Positions 19,100-30,299 are shown, counted from the first letter of the stretch. The stretch is DNA of 64,000 nt from Zoogloea sp. (GCA_016703645.1 JADJBR010000007.1:1178001-1242000), one strand, 5' to 3'. The notes: generated from the sequence alone by a model not told the origin. Numbers and translations: made by a program.

Positions 19100-21133
19100 T
19101 CAGAACTTCACGGCCACGCTGCCATACACGCTGCGCGGGGTGCCCGGCGCATGCAGGGACTGGGCACCGTCCCACCACACATACTCGCTGTAGCGGTCGA
19201 ACAGGTTGCGCACCTGAAGCTCCACACTCACCGCCGGGGTCACCCGGTAGGCGGCGGACAGGTTGGCATGGGCGTAGCCGCCGAACTTGCCGGTGGCGTT
19301 GGTGCGCTCAAGGTAGTAGCTGGTCTGCCCATTGACCCAGGCGGACAGGCGCAGGGCGTCGTTGGCCTGGTAGTCGGCACCGGCGGTGTACAGCAGCTGC
19401 GGTACGTGGTCGATCTCCTTGCCCATGCTGGCTGCCGACGAGGCATCGGCCTGCAGGATCTTCGAGCGCTGGATGGCGGTGGACATCCACAGCCCGAGCT
19501 GGCGGGTGGGCCGGGCGTTGAGCTGCAGGTCGATGCCCTGGCGGCGGGTCTGGCCGATGTTCTCGGCGTCGTTGGCCGGGTCGTTGAGCTTGCGGCGGGC
19601 CTCGTTGGAGGCCGTCTGACGCCAGGCGGAGAGGCGCCCGTCGAGCCAGCTCAGGGGGCGGAACTTGACGCCCGCCTCCCAGCCCTCATTGATGGAGGGA
19701 GACAGGTCGGCCGTCTGGTTCACCTTGTAGGAGGCCGTGCCCACGCCCACCTGGAAGCTGCGCCCCCAGTTGCCGTACACCGAAAGCGCCTCCGACACCG
19801 CATAGACGGCCGAGAACTTGGGCTGCTTGATGGTGCCGTAGTCGTTCACGTCATAGACGCGGCCGTTGAGCTGGTTGGTGTAGCTGCCGGTCACCCGGTC
19901 GGCGCGGAAGGCCGGGGTCAGCGTCAGGCCGGCAAGGGGCTTGATGACGGCCTGCACGAAGGCGCCAGTGGTGTTGAAGTCGAACTGCTGGTTGCGGGTC
20001 TGGCTCTGGCGCACCTGGGCGACGGTGTTGAAACGCTGGCTGCGGTTGTCCTGGCGCTCCACATCCACGCCGCCCATCACCGACACATCGCCGATCACGG
20101 TCTTGCCGGCCCGCCACGTGAGGGTGGTGGCGGCGCCGGTGTGGGTCTCGGCCACCAGACGCTCCTGCTGGGAGGCGCCCGCCGAGAACTTCACGAAACG
20201 CCGGTCATCCAGGTTGTTGAGATACACCTGCCCGGTCCAGAACAGGCGCTCGGCCAGCTCGGATTCGCCTTGCAGGGCAAACTGGCTGACCTGGCGGCGG
20301 TCCTCGTCGGTGGCGTTGTGGGCCGGCGATTGGTCCGGGTTGGCGCGGGCCTGGGCGCGGGTCAGGTAGCCCGCCTCATCTGCCGTGGCCGTGTGATGAC
20401 GGGCGATCAGGCCGAAACGGCTGGTGCCGCCGGCGGGCGTGAAGAACCACTTGCCGGAGAAGCTGCCGCTCTCGGCGTTGGCGTGGTCCCGGTAGCCGTC
20501 GCTGCGGTTGAGGGAGACGGCGTAGTTCTGGGCCAGGCCGTCCTTCTCAAAGCCCGCAGCGGCCTGAAGTTCGCGGGTGGCGAAGCTGCCGACGGTGGCC
20601 CGCCCAAGCAGGTAGTTGCCACCGCTCTTGGTGCTGATGTTGGCATTGCCGGCGATGTTGTGCAGGCCGTAGCGCGGATCGTTGGTGCCCCGCACCACTT
20701 CGATGGATTCGATGTCCAGGCGCGGCGCCAGGTCGATGTAGGGCATGTTGCCGTCGTTGCTGTTGGACGGCACGCCGTCGATCAGCAGCTTGACCGCATT
20801 GATCTCGCCTTCGCCGTTGAAGGCGCGCATGGAGAACTTGCCGGAGGTGGTGCCTTGTCCGAACTGGGTCAGCATGACCCCGGGCACCTGGCCGAAGAGC
20901 TCCCAGTTGTTGTTCACCACCTGGCTCTCGATGCGCTCGATGGGCAGGATGTCCACCGAGGTCAGCACCCGGCGCGCCTCCAGCGGCCCGCCGGCGCTAC
21001 CGCTGACGACGACCTGGCCAAGGGTCAGGGCGGTATCGGTGGCCGACACCGCCAACTGAGCGTGGGCGTGACCACAAAAGGCCGCAAGAACGGCGGCAAA
21101 GACGGGACGGGGAGCAAAGCGGAGGGGAGGCAT
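19100..21133 (-). CDS. TonB-dependent outer-membrane receptor
   Basis: This 677-residue receptor has a signal peptide (MPPLRFAPRP to AHA) and a plug domain with LFGQVPGVMLTQFGQGTTSG, KLLIDGVPSN and IEVVRGTNDPRYGLHNIAGN. A 22-strand-type barrel ends VYGSVAVKF, with a terminal Phe as in outer-membrane proteins. No N-terminal signalling extension is present, so it is a transporter and not a transducer. The ATG at 21133 is preferred over upstream ones because the signal peptide follows directly. The ligand is not evident; siderophores, metal complexes or cofactors are possible. No exbBD or ABC permease adjoins it. Confidence 0.9.
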   Translation of the reverse strand: MPPLRFAPRPVFAAVLAAFCGHAHAQLAVSATDTALTLGQVVVSGSAGGPLEARRVLTSVDILPIERIESQVVNNNWELFGQVPGVMLTQFGQGTTSGKFSMRAFNGEGEINAVKLLIDGVPSNSNDGNMPYIDLAPRLDIESIEVVRGTNDPRYGLHNIAGNANISTKSGGNYLLGRATVGSFATRELQAAAGFEKDGLAQNYAVSLNRSDGYRDHANAESGSFSGKWFFTPAGGTSRFGLIARHHTATADEAGYLTRAQARANPDQSPAHNATDEDRRQVSQFALQGESELAERLFWTGQVYLNNLDDRRFVKFSAGASQQERLVAETHTGAATTLTWRAGKTVIGDVSVMGGVDVERQDNRSQRFNTVAQVRQSQTRNQQFDFNTTGAFVQAVIKPLAGLTLTPAFRADRVTGSYTNQLNGRVYDVNDYGTIKQPKFSAVYAVSEALSVYGNWGRSFQVGVGTASYKVNQTADLSPSINEGWEAGVKFRPLSWLDGRLSAWRQTASNEARRKLNDPANDAENIGQTRRQGIDLQLNARPTRQLGLWMSTAIQRSKILQADASSAASMGKEIDHVPQLLYTAGADYQANDALRLSAWVNGQTSYYLERTNATGKFGGYAHANLSAAYRVTPAVSVELQVRNLFDRYSEYVWWDGAQSLHAPGTPRSVYGSVAVKF

Positions 21134-21343
21134 GGCAATCCTTGCAGGTCGGCGATGGGGCCGAACTGTAGCAAGGGAACACGCCCGAAATACTTGATCC
21201 ATGCTGGCTGGCAGCCTGGTGCGACACCATGTCGCAGGCCCGGGGATTGTTCCGGTGACGGACACGCGCCATGGCGCTCCAGGTTGACGGCCGGACTGAA
21301 ACTGTTCTAACAGTCAAGACTCTGAATTCCCTGTCGCTACAGC

Positions 21344-22069
21344 ATGTCCCTACTCTCCGAAGCCTTCCTCAAAGCCGGCCACACACTGGCGAATGTCCGA
21401 CGCGACTTCCCTGAATGGCACCTCGGGCGGCCGGACTATGCCCTGTGGGCCCTGGACGTGGACACGCAGGCAGTCAGCCAGGCAGTGGCTGTCGCCGCCC
21501 ATCACCTGGACGGCCTCCTGCTCGACGGCTACCGCCGGCAACCCCACATCACCCTGGCCCTGGGTGGCTTTCCGACCGCTACGCCGACCCACGCCGACGA
21601 CTACGGCCCGGCAGCCTTCGACGCTCACCTGCGGGCACTGCGGAGCCTCGGGCTTGCTCCTTTCGAGATCGACATCGGCGGCCTGGCGAGCTTCACGTCC
21701 GCCCCCTTCCTGAGTGTCGGCGACCCCGATGGCGGCATTCAACGCCTGCATCAGACCCTGGGCGGCGAGCGCCCCGAGGGCCGCTACATTCCCCACGTCA
21801 CCGTCGGCCTCTTTTCAGGTGCATGGCCCACTGCCGAGGTACTGCCACGCCTCGAAGCGCTGGCGGACCTGCTTCCAATTCGCTGCCGCATTGAACGCGT
21901 AAGCCTCATGCGCTACGCAGCCACCGAGATTGGTGGTCCCCTTGCACGCCTTGCCGACCACGACCTGAGCAGCGGCCGCCTGGTATGGCGAGAGACGCCA
22001 CCTTTCCCCTCCGCAGCAGGTTCAGACATTCCCCCGCCAGGCAGAAAGGAATTCATCCGCCCCTTGTAA
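21344..22069 (+). CDS. 2H phosphoesterase / 2'-5' RNA ligase family protein
   Basis: This 241-residue protein has the two His-x-Thr signatures of the 2H superfamily, QPHITLALGG near residue 67 and IPHVTVGLFS near residue 150, spaced as in RNA 2'-5' ligase/cyclic phosphodiesterase enzymes. These act on 2',3'-cyclic phosphates or 2'-5' linkages in RNA or nucleotides. The start at 21344 is the first ATG after the divergent receptor promoter. The physiological substrate cannot be told; the gene stands alone. Confidence 0.82.
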   Translation: MSLLSEAFLKAGHTLANVRRDFPEWHLGRPDYALWALDVDTQAVSQAVAVAAHHLDGLLLDGYRRQPHITLALGGFPTATPTHADDYGPAAFDAHLRALRSLGLAPFEIDIGGLASFTSAPFLSVGDPDGGIQRLHQTLGGERPEGRYIPHVTVGLFSGAWPTAEVLPRLEALADLLPIRCRIERVSLMRYAATEIGGPLARLADHDLSSGRLVWRETPPFPSAAGSDIPPPGRKEFIRPL

Positions 22070-22154
22070 GAAAGAGGCGTCCCGGCCCGACAAAGGAGCA
22101 GATACCCCTGCAGCACGCAAGCCTGCAGCCCCTGCCACCCACCCGGAGCCTCCC

Positions 22155-22538
22155 ATGAAAACCCTGACCCGCCTGCTCGCCACCGCCACCCTGACCCTTG
22201 CCGCCAGCGCCGCCAGCGCCCTCGACATCCAGCCCTACACCCCGCAGGCCCTGGCCGCTGCCCAGCAAGCCGGCAAACCGGTGGCCCTGCACTTCCATGC
22301 CGACTGGTGCCCCACCTGCCGCGCCCAGGAGAAGGTTTTCAACAGCTTCAAGGCCGAACCCGGCCTCGACCTGCCCTTGCTGGTGGTGGACTACGACAAG
22401 GAACGGGCCCTCAAGCAAAGCCTCAAGGTGCGCACCCAGTCCACGGTGATCATCTACCGGGGCACCCGGGAAACCGCCCGGGTCGCTGGCGAGACGGACG
22501 AAGCCCGCCTGCGCGCCGCCCTCAAAAGCGCCCTTTGA
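22155..22538 (+). CDS. Periplasmic thioredoxin-like protein
   Basis: This 127-residue protein has a cleavable signal peptide (about residues 1-22, ending ASA) and a thioredoxin fold with the active site DWCPTCRAQEK. The CPTC motif indicates a redox-active dithiol. The next gene, 11 bases downstream, is a CcdA/DsbD-like electron carrier, so the two likely form a periplasmic reducing pair: CcdA passes electrons from cytosolic thioredoxin and this protein reduces periplasmic substrates. The start has a GGAG sequence upstream. Confidence 0.9.
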   Translation: MKTLTRLLATATLTLAASAASALDIQPYTPQALAAAQQAGKPVALHFHADWCPTCRAQEKVFNSFKAEPGLDLPLLVVDYDKERALKQSLKVRTQSTVIIYRGTRETARVAGETDEARLRAALKSAL

Positions 22539-22549
22539 GCGCCGCCGCC

Positions 22550-23296
22550 ATGGGTGATCCTCTGACGACGTCCCTGTCTCTCTCCCACCTGGGCCTCAGC
22601 CTGCTGGCCGGCAGCCTCACCACCCTGTCGCCCTGCGTGTTTCCTATCCTGCCCCTGGTGGTCGGCGGCGCAGTGCAGACCAACCGCCTGGCGCCCGTGG
22701 CAATGGGTGTCGGCATGGCCGCCTCCTTCGCCCTGATCGGCCTGCTGCTCGGGGCCGCCGGCCCGGCCCTGGGTATCGACGGCGACAGCGTGCGCACCTT
22801 CGGCGGCATCATGCTGGTGGCCTTTGCGGCGGTAATGCTGATTCCGGCCCTGAGCCGGCGCTTCACCGAACTGATGCTGCCCATCGCGTCGTCCGCCAAC
22901 AACGCCTCCAGCCGCCTGGACAGCGGCTCACTGACCGGCGCGTTCCTGCTGGGTGGCCTGCTCGGCCTGGTATGGAGCCCCTGCTCCGGCCCCCTGCTGG
23001 CCTCGGCCCTGACCCTGGTGGCCAGCGACGGCGGTGCTGGCCGCGGCGCCCTGATTCTCGGCCTGTTCGGCACTGGCGCCGCGATCCCGCTGGTGGCCGT
23101 CGCCTACGCCTCGCGCAGCGGCTTCAACAAGGCCCGCGGCTGGGTGATGGCGCGGGTCGAAACGGTGAAGAAGGCCTTCGGCATCCTTATCGGCCTAACC
23201 GGCATCGCCATCCTCAGCGGCGCCGACAAGTGGCTGGAGGCGCGGGTGGTCAGCGTGCTGCCCGACAGCTGGGTGAATTTGACGACGCTGTTCTGA
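22550..23296 (+). CDS. CcdA/DsbD-like transmembrane thiol-disulfide carrier
   Basis: This 248-residue protein has six to seven membrane segments. The two conserved membrane cysteines are in TTLSPCVFPILPLVVGG and LVWSPCSGPLLASALTL. These carry reducing equivalents across the inner membrane in the CcdA and DsbD families. The ATG at 22550 lies 11 bases after the thioredoxin-like gene. The substrate could be cytochrome c maturation or oxidised periplasmic proteins. It is convergent with purT, with only four bases between the ends. Confidence 0.9.
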   Translation: MGDPLTTSLSLSHLGLSLLAGSLTTLSPCVFPILPLVVGGAVQTNRLAPVAMGVGMAASFALIGLLLGAAGPALGIDGDSVRTFGGIMLVAFAAVMLIPALSRRFTELMLPIASSANNASSRLDSGSLTGAFLLGGLLGLVWSPCSGPLLASALTLVASDGGAGRGALILGLFGTGAAIPLVAVAYASRSGFNKARGWVMARVETVKKAFGILIGLTGIAILSGADKWLEARVVSVLPDSWVNLTTLF

Positions 23297-23300
23297 ACCC

Positions 23301-24515
23301 TCAGCCCGCCACCGGCCTGACCTTCCCTGCAGCCAGTTTGGCCCGGCTGCGGGCCTCGTCCACATCCGCCCCATTGGCCACTGCCACGCCCATGCGGCGC
23401 TTGGCAAAAGCTTCCGGTTTGCCGAAGAGTCGGAGGTCGGTGCCCGGCACCGCCAGGGCCTCGGCCACACCTTCAAAGGCGATGCCGGCGGCTTCCATGC
23501 CCCCGTAGATCACCGCAGAAGCACCCGGCTCGCGCAGGCTCACGTCCACCGGCAGGCCGAGGATGGCGCGGGCGTGCAGTTCAAACTCGGAGAAGCGCTG
23601 GGAGCACAGGGTGACCAGACCGGTATCGTGGGGCCGCGGGCTGACCTCCGAGAACCACACCCTGTCGCCCTTCACGAACAGCTCCACGCCGAACAGCCCG
23701 CGCCCACCCAGGTTGGCAGTGACGGCGCCGGCGATCTCCCGCGAGCGCGCCAGGGCCGCCGGGCTCATGGCCTGGGGCTGCCAGGATTCCACGTAGTCGC
23801 CCGACACCTGCACATGGCCGATGGGGTCGCAGAAATAGGTCTGCACCGTGCCGCCGGCATCGCAGGCGCGCACGGTGAGCTGGGTGATCTCGTAGTCGAA
23901 ATCGATGAAGCCCTCGACGATCACCCGACCCTGGTTCACCCGCCCGCCGGCGGCGGCATAGTCCCAGGCGGTCTGCACGTCGTCCGGCCCCTTGAGCAAA
24001 GACTGGCCCTTGCCCGACGAGGACATCACCGGCTTGACGATGCACGGGTAACCAATGGCCGGCTGGCCGTCGCTGCCGTCGATGGCAGCCTGCAGCTCGG
24101 CCAGGGAATCGGCAAAGCGATAGGGCGAGGTGGGCAGTCCCAGCTCCTCGGCGGCCAGGCGGCGGATGCCCTCCCGGTTCATGGTCAGCTGGGCGGCCCG
24201 GGCGGTGGGGATCACCTCGGCCAGGCCCTCGGCCTCGATCTGCACCAGCATGTCGGTGGCGATGGCCTCGATCTCCGGCACGATCAGATGGGGCTTCTCC
24301 TGCTCGATCAGGGCACGCAGCGCAGCGCCGTCGGTCATCGGGATCACATGGGCCCGGTGGGCCACCTGGTGGCCGGGGGCGTTGGGGTAGCGATCCACGG
24401 CAATCGTCTCGACACCCAAGCGCTGCAGCGCGATCAGGACTTCCTTACCCAACTCGCCGGAGCCGAGAAGCATCACGCGCAGGGCGCTGGGGGAAAGAGG
24501 GGTGCCGAATTTCAT
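23301..24515 (-). CDS. purT: Formate-dependent phosphoribosylglycinamide formyltransferase PurT
   Basis: This 404-residue protein of the ATP-grasp superfamily starts [20 protein letters not shown] and shows [20 protein letters not shown]. The ATP-binding [20 protein letters not shown] and [14 protein letters not shown] of PurT follow. It makes formyl-GAR from GAR, formate and ATP in purine synthesis, replacing folate-dependent PurN. Length and order agree with the E. coli enzyme (392 residues). The start at 24515 is chosen by alignment with the family. It stands alone. Confidence 0.96.
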   Translation of the reverse strand: MKFGTPLSPSALRVMLLGSGELGKEVLIALQRLGVETIAVDRYPNAPGHQVAHRAHVIPMTDGAALRALIEQEKPHLIVPEIEAIATDMLVQIEAEGLAEVIPTARAAQLTMNREGIRRLAAEELGLPTSPYRFADSLAELQAAIDGSDGQPAIGYPCIVKPVMSSSGKGQSLLKGPDDVQTAWDYAAAGGRVNQGRVIVEGFIDFDYEITQLTVRACDAGGTVQTYFCDPIGHVQVSGDYVESWQPQAMSPAALARSREIAGAVTANLGGRGLFGVELFVKGDRVWFSEVSPRPHDTGLVTLCSQRFSEFELHARAILGLPVDVSLREPGASAVIYGGMEAAGIAFEGVAEALAVPGTDLRLFGKPEAFAKRRMGVAVANGADVDEARSRAKLAAGKVRPVAG

Positions 24516-24588
24516 GGAATCGCTCCGGGAGGGGGTGGGAACGGGATTATACGGAGGGAGTGGGGTGGCGTAGGCCACAGCCAGGGGT

Positions 24589-27405
24589 TTAGGTGGGGCA
24601 GTTTCCGCTATCCCCGGGAATCAGCGCGGTAAGTTCATGCTCAATTTCGTCGTCAGTCCTGCCCAAAGCCTCCAAGAGTTCAATGTAATTGCGATGGACT
24701 GTGCGAGTCGACGGGTGATCGATACCGGAGCTCTTGACGCTAATGATGAGCGCCCGTCGTAACAACGATTCGGCTTCGATCCAGCGATTGGTTTTCTTCA
24801 ACAGTGCACCTAGGTTGTTAAGCTGTATAGCGACCCGCGGGTGACTGGAACCGAAGGTCTCTTCGACAATCACTAATGCCTCACGCATCAAGGGCTCAGC
24901 ATCCGTTAGCTGGTTTGTATCCATCAACAGATCGGCCAAATTGTTTAGCAATATGGCGACGCGATGATGACTCGCACCCAATTTCTCCTTAAAAATCGCC
25001 AGCGCCCGGTGCATTAGTGGTCCGGCCTCATCCAATCGGTGACTGGCATGAAGAATGGAGGCAAGGTTACTGAGGCGGTTTGCAACCAAGGGGTGCTCGG
25101 GACCGAAATGGGCTTCGTCTAACTCCAGAGCCTCACGCATCAACGATTCTGCCTCGCCAGTCCGACGCGTTTCGAAGAGCAGGACGGCAAGGTTGCTGAG
25201 GTAGCCAGAGATGACTGGCGGATGCCCAGTACCAAAGGACGCCGCCTCATCAATCACCCGCGCAATCACCAGCGCCCGGCGCATTAGCAACTCGGCCTCG
25301 GCAAGCTCGTTCCTGTCCTTGAGCAGTTGGGCCAGGTTGTTGAGATCAACGGCAACCTCCCGATGCCCAGAACCCAATCTCGCCTCGTCAATCTTCAACG
25401 CCCGGCGCATAAGCGGCTCAGCCTCATCCAACCGATTCGTCGCTTTCAGCAGCTGTGCCAGATTATTGAGGTGAATGGCGAACTCCGGCTTCTCTGTGCC
25501 AAAGCTTGCCTCACCTATCGCGAGAGCTCGCCGCAAGAGCGGTTCAGCCTCAGCATAAGCAGCCTTCTCGAGAAGCAGCAAACTCACTTGGTTCATGAGA
25601 TGCGCCGTGGGATCAGTAATCCCAGCCAGATCAGCATGCACAGCAACGGCCCGAGCATGTAACACCAGAGGCTCCAACACGGTCCAACTATGCACATCCA
25701 CCGGATCACCCACAAAGGCAGCATTCACCCAACGCAGGGCCTCGACCAGCACTGAGTGTTCGTCCCCTTGCCGCAGGTCGCTCCGCGTTACCTCCTGCAC
25801 CAAGCGATGAACCTCGAAGAAAGGCGCATCCGTAGCCCTCATCACCAACGAAAAAGCGTCCAGCTCTACCATCGCACCGTGAAGGTCGGCGACAAGCCCA
25901 CTCTGTCCCAGCGAGGGGATATCCAGCAGTGTTTCGGGAATCGGCTCAGGAGCAAACCAAGCGAGGTGCTGCAACAATCGGCGGGCGGGCGACCCCAGTT
26001 GATCAAAGGAAGTTTGCCAAGTGATAGCAATGCTGCGGGGATACTGCATCAGCCGTTCGTCGAACCAGCTCAGCACTTCATCCCGGTGGCACTGCCACTG
26101 GGCCAAGTATTGGCCGAAAGTGCTGCGCCGCTGGGCGATGTAAGCGCCGGCCTGTTCAAGACCGAGGGCGAGGCAGCCCAGCTCCTCGGTGAGTCGAGCT
26201 GCCACGAGGGGATCGTCAGCCTGCTGACGGCGGCGCCCGGAGGTACGTGAGAGCAGGAACTCAACAGAGGCATCAGGCGACAACAAGTCCACGGGTACTG
26301 CCTTAATGCCAGCACTCCAGTTCGGCAGCCGACTGGTCATCAGAACATGTCCACCGCTAAGCCTCGGCAGCAGGGCCTCAACGGCGACGGCTGCAGCTTC
26401 GGTATCGATGTTGTCGAGGATCAGCAACCAGCCGACATGCTGGTTGAGCCAGCGGAGTACGGCATCGTTCTGTTTTCCCTCGTCTGTCTCGGCTTGCTCG
26501 GGGAGATCGAGAATCGTCTCGGAGCAAAGGGCTGCCAGGTTGCGGCTGAGCGCGTCCGCACTGTCGGCACCAACGAGCAACCGCACCGGGCAGGCGTCCG
26601 CCTGCCGCCAAGCGTATTCGAGCGCCAGCCGCGTCTTGCCAACCCCACCCATCCCTGTGAGCGCCACCACCTTGGTCGGTTGCGCTTGGCCTTGTGGTAC
26701 CGGTCCAAGGTATAGCGCTAGATCTTCAAACAATACATCGCGGCCTTTGAACAGGGTTCCCAGGCTCTTGTAAGGCAGATGCACGATCCTCCGGACCAGC
26801 CCGGCCCCAATCAGGATATCGAGCAGACCCGAGCGCCAGACCTCGGCAGCAAAGTGAATGGGCGAACGGAAGCGGATTCCGGGGTAACGCTCAATCAATT
26901 CCAAGCGCGCAAGGTGCGCCTGCTGGGCGGGGTCCGGCATGCGGCCCTCATCCCGCTCATCATCATCATCCGCTGGAGTGGCGATGATTAGACGCCTACC
27001 GTGATAGAGGGCCAACCAAGCCTCCCACTGAGTGTAGGAGAGAGGCGGTCCCGCCTCTCCCAGAAATTCCTCCAACGGCAGTCGTTCTCCAAAGTCGGGA
27101 TAGCGCGCATGGATCGCCGCGACTGACGGTGCCTGCGCCATGGCCCCAGTCGAGTTACCAACCAAATGGATCACAACATCGCAGCGCCGGATGTAATCGT
27201 CGAGCATCTCCAGGGTTTCGCCGCCAGTGACTATGAAGTCTTCCTGCACTTTCACAGCGACATTGGGCCGACTGAGGTAGCGGCGTAGCTCCTCACGATA
27301 AAGCCGGAACTCCGCACTCACGCAGGACAGGAAGATGCAGACGTCGGACAAGCTCGGCTCCTTAAGCAGCCCACTCGAGCCGGGCAGGGTATTGATCATA
27401 AGCAT
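24589..27405 (-). CDS. STAND NTPase with DUF4062, NB-ARC and TPR domains
   Basis: This protein of about 938 residues has three parts. The N-terminus (about 20-140) is a DUF4062/TIR-like domain with [20 protein letters not shown] and [15 protein letters not shown]. Next is an NB-ARC STAND ATPase with Walker A GMGGVGKT at 251-258 and Walker [10 protein letters not shown]. The last third is at least seven tetratricopeptide repeats of about 42 residues ([18 protein letters not shown] and variants), ending near 930. This domain order is known from bacterial immune-type STAND proteins, where the repeats sense and the N-terminal domain acts. The start is one of two nearby ATGs (27405 or 27399). It lies alone between purT and mutL. 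Confidence 0.88.
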   Translation of the reverse strand: MLMINTLPGSSGLLKEPSLSDVCIFLSCVSAEFRLYREELRRYLSRPNVAVKVQEDFIVTGGETLEMLDDYIRRCDVVIHLVGNSTGAMAQAPSVAAIHARYPDFGERLPLEEFLGEAGPPLSYTQWEAWLALYHGRRLIIATPADDDDERDEGRMPDPAQQAHLARLELIERYPGIRFRSPIHFAAEVWRSGLLDILIGAGLVRRIVHLPYKSLGTLFKGRDVLFEDLALYLGPVPQGQAQPTKVVALTGMGGVGKTRLALEYAWRQADACPVRLLVGADSADALSRNLAALCSETILDLPEQAETDEGKQNDAVLRWLNQHVGWLLILDNIDTEAAAVAVEALLPRLSGGHVLMTSRLPNWSAGIKAVPVDLLSPDASVEFLLSRTSGRRRQQADDPLVAARLTEELGCLALGLEQAGAYIAQRRSTFGQYLAQWQCHRDEVLSWFDERLMQYPRSIAITWQTSFDQLGSPARRLLQHLAWFAPEPIPETLLDIPSLGQSGLVADLHGAMVELDAFSLVMRATDAPFFEVHRLVQEVTRSDLRQGDEHSVLVEALRWVNAAFVGDPVDVHSWTVLEPLVLHARAVAVHADLAGITDPTAHLMNQVSLLLLEKAAYAEAEPLLRRALAIGEASFGTEKPEFAIHLNNLAQLLKATNRLDEAEPLMRRALKIDEARLGSGHREVAVDLNNLAQLLKDRNELAEAELLMRRALVIARVIDEAASFGTGHPPVISGYLSNLAVLLFETRRTGEAESLMREALELDEAHFGPEHPLVANRLSNLASILHASHRLDEAGPLMHRALAIFKEKLGASHHRVAILLNNLADLLMDTNQLTDAEPLMREALVIVEETFGSSHPRVAIQLNNLGALLKKTNRWIEAESLLRRALIISVKSSGIDHPSTRTVHRNYIELLEALGRTDDEIEHELTALIPGDSGNCPT

Positions 27406-27587
27406 CCAGCGCGGTGATGCGCATCTCAACGGCATTCTAACGGCGCCACGAGGCTCAGGATGGGCCCGAAACCCCCTCAGCCAAATTGTGAGACAACACA
27501 CCACCTCGCCACTAAGGGCTAAGTACGCCATCCTTTCGGCGCCCCTCCGGCATTACAATGCGCCCCCTGCCGACCGGGAACGCCGCC

Positions 27588-29444
27588 ATGCCCATCCACC
27601 TGCTGCCCGACCACCTGATCAACCAGATCGCCGCCGGCGAGGTGGTGGAGCGCCCTGCCTCGGTGCTCAAGGAAGTGCTGGAAAACGCCATGGACGCCGG
27701 CTCCACCGCGGTCGAAGTGCAGCTGGAACAAGGCGGCGTAAGGCGCATCCGGGTGGCCGATGATGGCTGTGGCATCCCCAAGGACGAGCTGCCCCTGGCC
27801 CTGGAGCGCCACGCCACCAGCAAGATCGCCAGCCTCGACGACCTGGAGCGGGTCGGCACCATGGGTTTTCGGGGTGAGGCCCTGGCTGCCATCGCCGCCG
27901 TGTCGCGCATGAGCATCACCAGCCGCGCCGACGGTGCCCCCCACGCCTGGCGCATCGATGCCGACCCCCGCGAGCTGGCCCCCGCTGCCCTCAACCACGG
28001 CAGCGTGGTGGACGTGGCCGACCTGTATTTCAACACCCCGGCCCGGCGCAAGTTTCTGAAGAGCGAGGGCACCGAGTTTGCCCACTGCGACGATGTCTTC
28101 CGGCGGGTGGCCCTGGCCCGCCCGGACGTGGCCCTGCAGTTGAGCCACAACGGGCGGGTCAGCCACCGCCTGCCCTCGGGGACCCGCGAAGCCCGGGTGC
28201 GCGCCCTGCTCGGTGACGACTTCCTGGCCTCGGCCCGCGCGGTGGAGGCCGAATCCGGCCTGCTCCGGGTGCACGGCTTCGCCTCCCTGCCGGCTTACTC
28301 GCGCAGCAACCGGGACGCCCAGTTCTTTTACGTGAACGGCCGCTTCGTGCGCGACAAGCTGGTCACCCACGCCATCCGCGAGGCCTACGCCGACATCCTC
28401 CACGGCAGCCGTCACCCGGCCTATGTGCTGTTCCTGGAGCTCGACCCCTTCGGCGTGGATGTGAATGTGCACCCGGCCAAGATCGAGGTGCGCTTCCGGG
28501 ACTCCCGCGCGGTGCATCAGTTCGTCTATCACGCCCTGCAGCGCACCCTCGCCGCCTCCGGCGCAGGGGCCGGTGTTGCCGCCGGGGGGCCGTCGGCCGG
28601 GAGTGCCGACGACCCGGCCCCGGCGCCCGCCACCAGTGCCTCGCCCTACCCCCACGCGCCCCAGCCCTATCAGTCGCGGCTGGCCATGGAGCCGGTGACC
28701 CGGGCCTACTACGACTTCGCCGCCTCGGCCCGCCCCGAGCCCGTCGCCGGCGAGTCCATGCCGGGCCGCAGCGATGGTTTTGTGCCAACCGCCTTCGCAC
28801 CCCGCCCTGCCCCGTCCAGCCCGCCGCCCGGCACCGCCCCGGCCATGCCCGCCGGCGATCTGGCGCCGCCCCTGGGCTATGCCCTGGCCCAGCTACATGG
28901 CGTTTACATCCTGGCCCAGAACGAGGGCGGGCTGATCCTGGTGGACATGCACGCCGCCCACGAGCGCATCCTCTACGAACGCCTCAAGACCCTGCTGGAC
29001 GGCACCCCCGGCGTGCAGCGCCTGCTCATCCCCGCCGTCTTCGGTGTGGGCCAGAAGGACATGCTCACCGCCGAGGAGCACGGCGAGCTGCTTGAACGCA
29101 TGGGCTTCGAGATCGGCCCGGCCGGCCCCCAGGAGCTGGCCGTGCGCAGTGTGCCGGCCCTCCTCGCCAGTGCCCCGGTGAGCGAACTGGTGCGCGCCCT
29201 GCTGGCCGAGCTGCGCGACTTCCCCAGCACGGAAGTGATCACAGCCCGCCGCAACGAACTGCTCGCCACCATGGCCTGCCACGGCGCCGTGCGCGCCAAC
29301 CGCAGCCTGACCCTGCCCGAGATGAACGCCCTGCTGCGGGAGATGGAAGCCACCGACCGGGCCGACCAGTGCAACCACGGCCGCCCCACCTGGACCGCCC
29401 TCAGCATGGCCGACCTGGACCGCCTGTTCCTGCGCGGTCGGTGA
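27588..29444 (+). CDS. mutL: DNA mismatch repair protein MutL
   Basis: This 618-residue protein starts MPIHLLPDHLINQIAAGEVV. It has the GHKL ATPase motifs ENAMDAGST, RVADDGCGIP and GTMGFRGEAL. A Pro/Ala-rich linker (about 335-420) leads to the C-terminal dimerisation domain, which ends with MACHGAVRANRSLT and DQCNHGRPTW. The carboxyl part lacks the DQHAxxExxxE endonuclease motif at its usual place: there is MHAAHERILYERL. Whether it can nick DNA is open, since that first motif is close to the consensus. It is coordinated with MutS in mismatch repair. The start at 27588 fits the family. Confidence 0.95.
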   Translation: MPIHLLPDHLINQIAAGEVVERPASVLKEVLENAMDAGSTAVEVQLEQGGVRRIRVADDGCGIPKDELPLALERHATSKIASLDDLERVGTMGFRGEALAAIAAVSRMSITSRADGAPHAWRIDADPRELAPAALNHGSVVDVADLYFNTPARRKFLKSEGTEFAHCDDVFRRVALARPDVALQLSHNGRVSHRLPSGTREARVRALLGDDFLASARAVEAESGLLRVHGFASLPAYSRSNRDAQFFYVNGRFVRDKLVTHAIREAYADILHGSRHPAYVLFLELDPFGVDVNVHPAKIEVRFRDSRAVHQFVYHALQRTLAASGAGAGVAAGGPSAGSADDPAPAPATSASPYPHAPQPYQSRLAMEPVTRAYYDFAASARPEPVAGESMPGRSDGFVPTAFAPRPAPSSPPPGTAPAMPAGDLAPPLGYALAQLHGVYILAQNEGGLILVDMHAAHERILYERLKTLLDGTPGVQRLLIPAVFGVGQKDMLTAEEHGELLERMGFEIGPAGPQELAVRSVPALLASAPVSELVRALLAELRDFPSTEVITARRNELLATMACHGAVRANRSLTLPEMNALLREMEATDRADQCNHGRPTWTALSMADLDRLFLRGR

Positions 29445-29568
29445 GACTTTCGACACGGCCGGTGCCCCACCCACACGGCACAGCCGAGCCCGCCGCCGGT
29501 CGGGCGTAGTTGCCGTCAAGGCGCTTCCGCGGAGACAATAGCGGGTTGATCCGCGCAATACGTCATCC

Positions 29569-30288
29569 GTGAAACTCGAACGCATCCTCCAGAATCAGGG
29601 TTTCGGCAGCCGTCGCCAGTGCCGGCAGCTTGTCGAACTCGGTGAAGTCCGCATCGGCGGCGAAATCATCGACAACCCGGGCGCCGAAATCGCCACCGCC
29701 GGCCTCGTCTTCGAAGTCGAGGGCGAAGCCTGGACCTACCGGGACAAGACCTACCTCGCCCTGTACAAGCCGTCCGGCTACGAATGCTCCCACGAGCCCA
29801 AGCACCACCGGGGCGTCTACAGCCTGCTGCCCCACCAGCTCGTCGCCCGCAATGTGCAGAGCGTCGGGCGGCTTGATGTGGACACCACCGGCCTGCTGCT
29901 TTTCTCCGACGACGGCGCTTTCATCCACAACCTGTCCTCGCCCAAGAAGCACGTCCCCAAGATCTACCGCGCCGAACTGGCCGAGGACGGCAGCGACATC
30001 CTCATCAAGCGCCTGCTCGCCGGTGTCGACCTGATCGACGAGCCCCTGCCGGTGCCGGCGCTCACCGCCCGTCTGCTGGGCCCGCGCACCCTGGAGATGA
30101 GTGTCGATCTGGGCAAGTACCACGTGGTCAAGCGCATGATCGCCGCCGCCGGCAACCACGTGGAGCAGTTGCACCGCAGCGGCTTCGGTGGACTCAATCT
30201 CGGCGAGGGCTGCCTTGCCGGCCTGGCCGAAGGCGAATGGGTCTACCTCGAAGCGGCCGACCTCCAACAACTGCATCCCGCCGCCTGA
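29569..30288 (+). CDS. rsuA: 16S rRNA pseudouridine synthase RsuA
   Basis: This 239-residue protein has an N-terminal S4 RNA-binding domain ([20 protein letters not shown]) and the catalytic motif [17 protein letters not shown] with the conserved Asp. A KxYRAEL segment ([10 protein letters not shown]) and the C-terminal [20 protein letters not shown] typical of RsuA follow. It would modify U516 of 16S rRNA. The start is a GTG at 29569. The next gene is a second pseudouridine synthase twelve bases downstream, so the two are probably cotranscribed. Confidence 0.93.
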   Translation: MKLERILQNQGFGSRRQCRQLVELGEVRIGGEIIDNPGAEIATAGLVFEVEGEAWTYRDKTYLALYKPSGYECSHEPKHHRGVYSLLPHQLVARNVQSVGRLDVDTTGLLLFSDDGAFIHNLSSPKKHVPKIYRAELAEDGSDILIKRLLAGVDLIDEPLPVPALTARLLGPRTLEMSVDLGKYHVVKRMIAAAGNHVEQLHRSGFGGLNLGEGCLAGLAEGEWVYLEAADLQQLHPAA

Positions 30289-30299
30289 AAGGGCCGACC

